This document shows, one piece after another, positions 60,274 to 64,000 of a stretch of DNA of 64,000 bases (position 1 is its first letter; each line of letters starts with the position of its first letter). The DNA is from Roseiarcus sp963732155 (GTDB lineage: Bacteria > Pseudomonadota > Alphaproteobacteria > Rhizobiales > Beijerinckiaceae). The stretch spans positions 744,001 through 808,000 of the forward strand of contig CAVSYB010000013.1 of NCBI GenBank assembly GCA_963732155.1, read 5' to 3'. The notes under the pieces were generated by a model, which worked only from the letters and a program-made list of their open reading frames with translations, did no database searches and had not been told where the DNA came from. The position numbers and the translations under genes are program-made.

Positions 60274-61341
60274 CTACTCGCCGCCTCCTTCGGCCCAGAT
60301 CGTCAGGCTCCGGCGATCGTGCGCGCCGCCGATTCGGAATTGCTCTCCGGCGACCGTATCGACGGTTGCCGCGAAAGGGTAAAACAGCACAGCCCAGCAA
60401 GATTTCGCCCCCGGCGCGGGACGGTTTTCGTAACGGACAGCCTCGTCCAGCTCAAAGGAGATCCACTGCGCGATTCCGTTCACCGGCCCGCCCGCTGAAC
60501 GGCACAGCAGCGAGGTCTGCGACGGCGCGCATTGTTGCGCCGAAGCGAAATCGAAGACGAACAAATCGGCCGCTTCGCTTCGCAGCGAAAGCAGTTCAGA
60601 GCCCACGCGAATCTGGCGCACGGGCGGCGCCAGAGTGTTGAAGGCCGAAAGGTCGAATCCCCCAACATTGATCAGGCCGCCCAGATCTTCGCCCGCGTCG
60701 TGCGCCAGCGCCACGCGCACCGCGCCACGCTCCGGAATGACGCGCGCTCCCGGCTTGAGCAGGTTTCGAAGGGCGCGCTCGTGCGCGGCAAGCACATTCT
60801 GTCCCAGAAGATTGTTGCTGACAATTTCCGACACCAGGATGTCGGCGCGACCTCCCATGTCGGTGTCGGCGTCAAGCTGGTCCGAATGTTTGGCGATCAC
60901 GCGAATGCGGTCGGCGTAACCGTTCGCCGCCACGATCTCGGCGGCTTTTTCCGCTATCGCGGGCGTCATCTCGCAGGTGATCACCTCGGCGGCGCCGGCG
61001 CGCGCGGCCATCATGGCCAGAAGGCCAGTGCCGGTTCCGATTTCCAGGACGCGTGACGTGGGCTTCACCGCGCGGCGCAGCGCCGCGTCATAGGCGGCGT
61101 TGCGCGTCTCATCCATGACGATGTTGAAATGCCATTGCGGCACTGTTCCGCTGACAAATTGCTTCGCCTGCGCGGCGAGTTGAGCGTCGTCGGGCGCCAG
61201 CGAAAGCGCCGAGCGGCACATGGCGAGCGCTCTGTCGTTCTGTCCGTTCTCCTGCAGCGTGCGGGCAAGGTGCAGCATCGCCGTCGGGTTGCCCTGAACG
61301 CGCGATTCCAGCGCCGCGATCTTGTCCTCGAGCTCCGCCAT
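60274..61341 (-). CDS. PRMT-like SAM methyltransferase with N-terminal helical repeat
   Basis: 355 residues. Residues 1-75 are helical/TPR-like (LHLARTLQENGQNDRALAMC). The methyltransferase part has motif I VLEIGTGTGLLAMMAARAGA, acidic post-I CEMTPAIAEKAAEIV, and SEIVSNNLLGQNVLAAHERA followed by GARVIPERGAVRVALA, the arrangement of the PRMT7/9-type protein arginine methyltransferases. Its ATG overlaps the stop of the preceding B2-like gene (TGATG). The target could be the modified peptide or another operon product. Confidence 0.78.
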   Translation of the reverse strand: MAELEDKIAALESRVQGNPTAMLHLARTLQENGQNDRALAMCRSALSLAPDDAQLAAQAKQFVSGTVPQWHFNIVMDETRNAAYDAALRRAVKPTSRVLEIGTGTGLLAMMAARAGAAEVITCEMTPAIAEKAAEIVAANGYADRIRVIAKHSDQLDADTDMGGRADILVSEIVSNNLLGQNVLAAHERALRNLLKPGARVIPERGAVRVALAHDAGEDLGGLINVGGFDLSAFNTLAPPVRQIRVGSELLSLRSEAADLFVFDFASAQQCAPSQTSLLCRSAGGPVNGIAQWISFELDEAVRYENRPAPGAKSCWAVLFYPFAATVDTVAGEQFRIGGAHDRRSLTIWAEGGGE

Positions 61342-61769
61342 CAGCCGAAACGCGCCAGCGGCGACATGCCGGGGATGCCGGCCGCGCCGACGATGATCTC
61401 GCTGCCGGCGACCAGCCAAGCATGCGCGATCAATCTGTCGCTTCTGTCGAAGGTCGCGCCCAGCTGAGAGGCCGAGCCGCAGCCGCCCCACGCCGGCTTG
61501 GCCTTCGCCGCCATCGCTTGCGGCTGGTGCACCGCGTTCCAAGGAACATTGCGCTCCGCAATCGTCACCGCCCGGCGCAGCCGTAACAACAACGCTTCGT
61601 CGCAGGTGCTGGTCTCGGGCGCGCCGCGAAGCCACAGCGCTATCAGCCGGAACGGAACGCTCAGGACGACGAGCCGCGCCATCCCCAGCATCACGGTCGC
61701 CTCGCAAACGAGCCGGCGATCCGCGCCGCGTATGGCGAGAAGCGTCCCGATCTTACTCCGCAGCTTCAT
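61341..61769 (-). CDS. B2-like paralogue with Cys-to-His change (probably inactive)
   Basis: 142 residues, same length as the copy at 59397-59825 and aligned without gaps over most of it (AVTIAERNVPWNAVHQPQAM, RLIAHAWLVAGSEIIVG, GIPGMSPLARFG). Where the other copy has NAVCLPQA this one has NAVHQPQA (codon CAC), so the nucleophile is lost. The frame is otherwise intact and still coupled to the methyltransferase, so it may be a decaying duplicate or a non-catalytic partner. Confidence 0.78.
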   Translation of the reverse strand: MKLRSKIGTLLAIRGADRRLVCEATVMLGMARLVVLSVPFRLIALWLRGAPETSTCDEALLLRLRRAVTIAERNVPWNAVHQPQAMAAKAKPAWGGCGSASQLGATFDRSDRLIAHAWLVAGSEIIVGAAGIPGMSPLARFG

Positions 61770-62027
61770 GAACAATCCTGTTGTCGATGAGATCATTGAC
61801 GAATTTCAGCACTTCGCGCTCGCAGGCCAGCGCCTCGACCTCGAACCTTCGCAAAGCTGGACCATGGTCTTCGAGGTTTCGAGCAATTCCCAAATGCGCG
61901 AGGCGACCGCGTTGAGGTCGCAATAACGGCCGGCCTCGACGCTCGTCATCACGGCTTCTTCGGCGCCGGCGGGAGCATGGAGTATCTCGCCGTTGAGCCT
62001 GAGGGCGGCTTCCAGCGCAATCGACAT
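61753..62027 (-). pseudogene. PqqD-like paralogue, frameshifted
   Basis: The first part (LRLNGEILHAPAGAEEAVMT, then AGRYCDLNAVASRIWELLET) closely matches the intact PqqD-like protein. The frame is lost near 61850 and the end (EREVLKFVNDLIDNRIVHEA) lies in another frame. One base is missing, and about four residues seem deleted relative to the intact copy. It precedes the Cys-less B2 paralogue, so this whole first pair appears degenerate. Confidence 0.72.
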
Positions 62028-62806
62028 TCTCAGGCTGCGCCCGCCAAGCGCAACAGTCGTCACCGACGCACAGTATCAGGCATCCCGGCCTTACGAGCAA
62101 CCCGAACGGAGCGCGTCAAGGCGCCGTCGCTCGCAAGCATGTCCGGCGCTGACGGGCTCGGGCAAGGGGTATCGCCGGCGGGTTTCGCCGGCGGAGTCCA
62201 AGACGACGCCGCGCACCCTTATTCAAGGGAGCCCAATGGACCGGCCGCCGGATGATTTGACTTCGCCTGCGGACCGCCTTCGATCAGGGCGTCAAGTCCC
62301 AAAGCAGGCTATCGTTGGCGTCGCGGAAGCGGTCACCTTTCGAACGCCGTCAAGCAACCATTCGGTATTGCGGTGACGTTGTGTTGAATAGGTCAAGACC
62401 GATGGCCTCGACGCGGCATGACTGGCTACGACAACGAAATGCACTGTCGTCGCTATCAAGTAATCGACAAGGGGACGAAGATGGAGCGGCAAAAAAAGTC
62501 AAGACGCTACTCCATAAGGCAGCGATGTATAACCACTGCAACATGCGACGTGATGGTCGGCGTTGTGTGTCACCGACTTGAGAGTGGATTCCGCCAATAA
62601 GGTTTCGTGGGTGAGCGCGGGCGGCGCCCACGGGCGCTTCGTCGGGGAATGGCGGACAGGAAGGATCGGAACGGAGCAAAGAGGCGAGACACCGGGAGCG
62701 AGGGAAGGAAACGGGGCGTCGGTCATTTGCGCGGTTCCGGCGATGAGGGTTTCGACCTATGAAACGGTACTAGGAGCAAGGTCGCAAGGGAGTTGGCGGC
62801 TAGTGG

Positions 62807-62823
62807 GCCCAGATTGTCTGGGC
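62807..62823. repeat. Small perfect hairpin
   Basis: GCCCAG-ATTGT-CTGGGC, a 6-bp stem with a 5-base loop, in the non-coding stretch downstream of the cyclase gene. No T-run follows, so a terminator is doubtful. Confidence 0.5.
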
Positions 62824-63060
62824 GCGCCGATCGGGCGCGACGAACTCCGATGCCGATAAGCCGCGGGCCGCCTGCCGCCACTGCGTCAGTAAGTTGCTGA
62901 AAGCCAGCCATGGCGCTGCTTTCAAGAGCGGTGGCGATGGCCGATTTTGCTGGAATTCCGCGCACCAACCGGGGCTCCGCGTGGCTTCTGGCGCAGTCCT
63001 ACCAATCCATATTAACGATATACCCAATGGGCGGCCGCGAGTCGATAGGCAACGGCAAGT

Positions 63061-63115
63061 TCGTAGGGCGGATTAACGCGGCGTTACCGTAGTCGTGCGC
63101 CATAAAACCCTACGA
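63061..63115. repeat. Inverted-repeat element with GTAGGGCGGATTAACGC core
   Basis: TCGTAGGG (63061-63068) and CCCTACGA (63108-63115) are perfect inverted repeats around a core with a second inversion (TAACGC/GCGTTA). This resembles the short GTAGGGCGGATTA...-type intergenic repeats of many bacteria. It lies just past the cyclase stop. Confidence 0.55.
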
Positions 63116-63132
63116 CCGTCAACGGGCCGCCG

Positions 63133-64000
63133 CTAGGCGTTATCGCCCCTGAACCATTCGATGTAGCGCGCGGCCAAGAACGCGAGCATCGCCTGGCGCG
63201 TGTCGTATTCGTTGCCGGAAGCATGCTGCTCGACGGTGCGGCGCGTCAGCATCGCCCGCATGCATGCAAAATCGAAATAGCGCGATAGCCGGCCGGCCTT
63301 TTCCATGCGGTCGATTTCGGCGAGCACTCGCGGCTCGATGCGTTTGGCCATCATCAGGAAGTCCGGACCCATGTCGTCATTGCCCGGCGGGCGGTCCTGG
63401 TATTCGGCTGGATATAAATCCTTGAGCGCGGCGCGCGCCAGATAACGGGTGCGGCCGTTCTTGACATATAATTCCTCGGGGATGGCGAGGCCGAATTCCA
63501 CGACGCGCTTGTCGTGGAACGGCTGCGTAAGTTCGAGGCCGTGCGCGGCGGCGGGAATCGAGCCGCCGGTCACCGCCGCGTTCTGCTGCATGCGAAGCAC
63601 CTGCTCCATGCCGACGCGCATGGATTGGCCCCATTGCGACGGGAACAACGGACGCGCCTGCTTGTTCCTGCCCTCGATGACCTGCCGCGACAACGGCATG
63701 GTCGGTCCGAACAGGCGATGGCCGTTGCGGTAGCGTGTCCACACGGTCATCCAGGATGGCGGCACAAGCCGCAAGAGAACATTGCGGACCAAGGTCTGTT
63801 TCGCGCTTTGGCGCAGATGCCGCCGCATCGCGTGGAATTCCGATCCGAAGCGGCGGAACTGCCCCTTGAGCAGAAAGCGCACCAGCGCGTTTTGGCCGCG
63901 CGGATTGAGGGTGTAGTCGCCGCCGTAGCCGTCCATCACGATCCGCGCGCCGCTCGCTGCGATCTCGGCATACATCGCATCGGTGACGTAACGGTTGGCG
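63133..64000 (-). CDS. Asparagine-synthase-like cyclase, C-terminal part (gene runs off the window)
   Basis: The last roughly 289 residues of a class B asparagine-synthetase-like protein; the frame is open at the window edge. IVMDGYGGDYTLNPRG near the start of the visible part is the ATP/substrate-site region (GGDE-like, here GGDY). ELTQPFHDKRVVEFGLAIPE and YLARAALKDLYPAEYQDRPP follow, as in lasso cyclases and asparagine synthetases. Being on the same strand as the PqqD/B2 operon suggests an McjC-type role, although similar proteins also occur in polysaccharide loci. The N-terminal glutaminase domain cannot be judged. Confidence 0.75.
   Translation of the reverse strand, partial: ANRYVTDAMYAEIAASGARIVMDGYGGDYTLNPRGQNALVRFLLKGQFRRFGSEFHAMRRHLRQSAKQTLVRNVLLRLVPPSWMTVWTRYRNGHRLFGPTMPLSRQVIEGRNKQARPLFPSQWGQSMRVGMEQVLRMQQNAAVTGGSIPAAAHGLELTQPFHDKRVVEFGLAIPEELYVKNGRTRYLARAALKDLYPAEYQDRPPGNDDMGPDFLMMAKRIEPRVLAEIDRMEKAGRLSRYFDFACMRAMLTRRTVEQHASGNEYDTRQAMLAFLAARYIEWFRGDNA

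Larger units (their letters stand above)
62028..63132. other. 1.1-kb stretch without a supported gene between cyclase and first PqqD copy
   Basis: Average GC content drops in 62340-62600. Only weak open frames are present, including a 46-codon plus-strand frame at 62236-62376 preceded by AAGGGAG. A 30-base block at 62071-62100 matches 60143-60172 (24 of 30), showing that the 5' flank was duplicated with the PqqD/B2 pair. Two hairpin elements are listed separately. A precursor-peptide gene was expected here but none is convincing. Confidence 0.5.

Noticed and set aside
62236..62376. 46-codon plus-strand frame as a lasso precursor
   Set aside because: Leader-like spacing exists, but the presumed core has no Asp or Glu to close a ring and the strand is opposite to the operon; kept only as a test candidate.
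49781..64000. A second copy of the tRNA-Arg 3' end marking an integrated element
   Set aside because: No matching segment was found by eye within the window.

Overview
This window is high-GC bacterial DNA. Its gene content and order point to an alphaproteobacterium of the Hyphomicrobiales (Rhizobiales). The markers are tesB-glnK-amtB-ftsK followed at a distance by lolA, a timA-mltA-smr run, hisE-coaA, a CycM-type cytochrome c and an OlsB-type acyltransferase. A Beijerinckiaceae/Methylocystaceae-like host is plausible but is inference.

Layout. (a) 65-769 carries lolA. In related genomes lolA directly follows ftsK, but here 15.7 kb (770-16444) lies between them. That stretch holds a cellulose operon (bcsA, bcsB, bcsZ, a TPR-like protein), a PAS-GGDEF diguanylate cyclase, a toxin-antitoxin remnant, an overlapping three-gene operon (leucine-rich repeat protein, DEDD exonuclease, J-domain protein), a decayed hypothetical gene, a decayed IS1595-type element with intact 8-bp target duplications, and dispersed palindromic repeats. 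(b) 16445-22370 is the conserved ftsK, amtB, glnK (with a sigma-54 promoter) and tesB block. (c) 22663-33169 is metabolic: an amidase, an rbsK-deoC-aldehyde dehydrogenase operon for (deoxy)ribose, an orphan periplasmic binding protein, an acyl-CoA dehydrogenase/phosphotransferase pair and a membrane cytochrome c. (d) 33332-49780 is core genome: kdsB-pheA, timA-mltA-smr, an adenosine-kinase-like PfkB protein, TraB/GumN, coaA-hisE, an adenylate cyclase, EpmB, a hybrid histidine kinase, OlsB, tRNA-Leu(TAA) and tRNA-Arg(CCG). (e) After tRNA-Arg, 49929 to the window end is a surface-polysaccharide and peptide-modification island.

Region (e) is the most unusual. Polysaccharide genes (initiating sugar transferase, fcl, gmd) are nested inside a RiPP-like set: an NTP_transf_5 nucleotidyltransferase with an ABC exporter on one side, and on the other a tightly overlapping operon that reads asparagine-synthase-like cyclase, PqqD-like and lasso-B2-like protein (first pair), PRMT-like methyltransferase, PqqD-like and lasso-B2-like protein (second pair), HprK-like kinase, sulfotransferase. 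The first pair is decaying: its PqqD gene is frameshifted and its B2 protein has His where the other copy has the expected catalytic Cys. The second pair looks intact. No convincing precursor peptide was found.

Many genes carry apparent single-base frameshifts: bcsB, bcsZ, the exonuclease, the Tim44-like gene, gmd, the first PqqD copy, a hypothetical gene and the transposase. Because core genes are affected too, part of this may be assembly indel error rather than gene decay. The affected genes are reported over the full span they would occupy if repaired.
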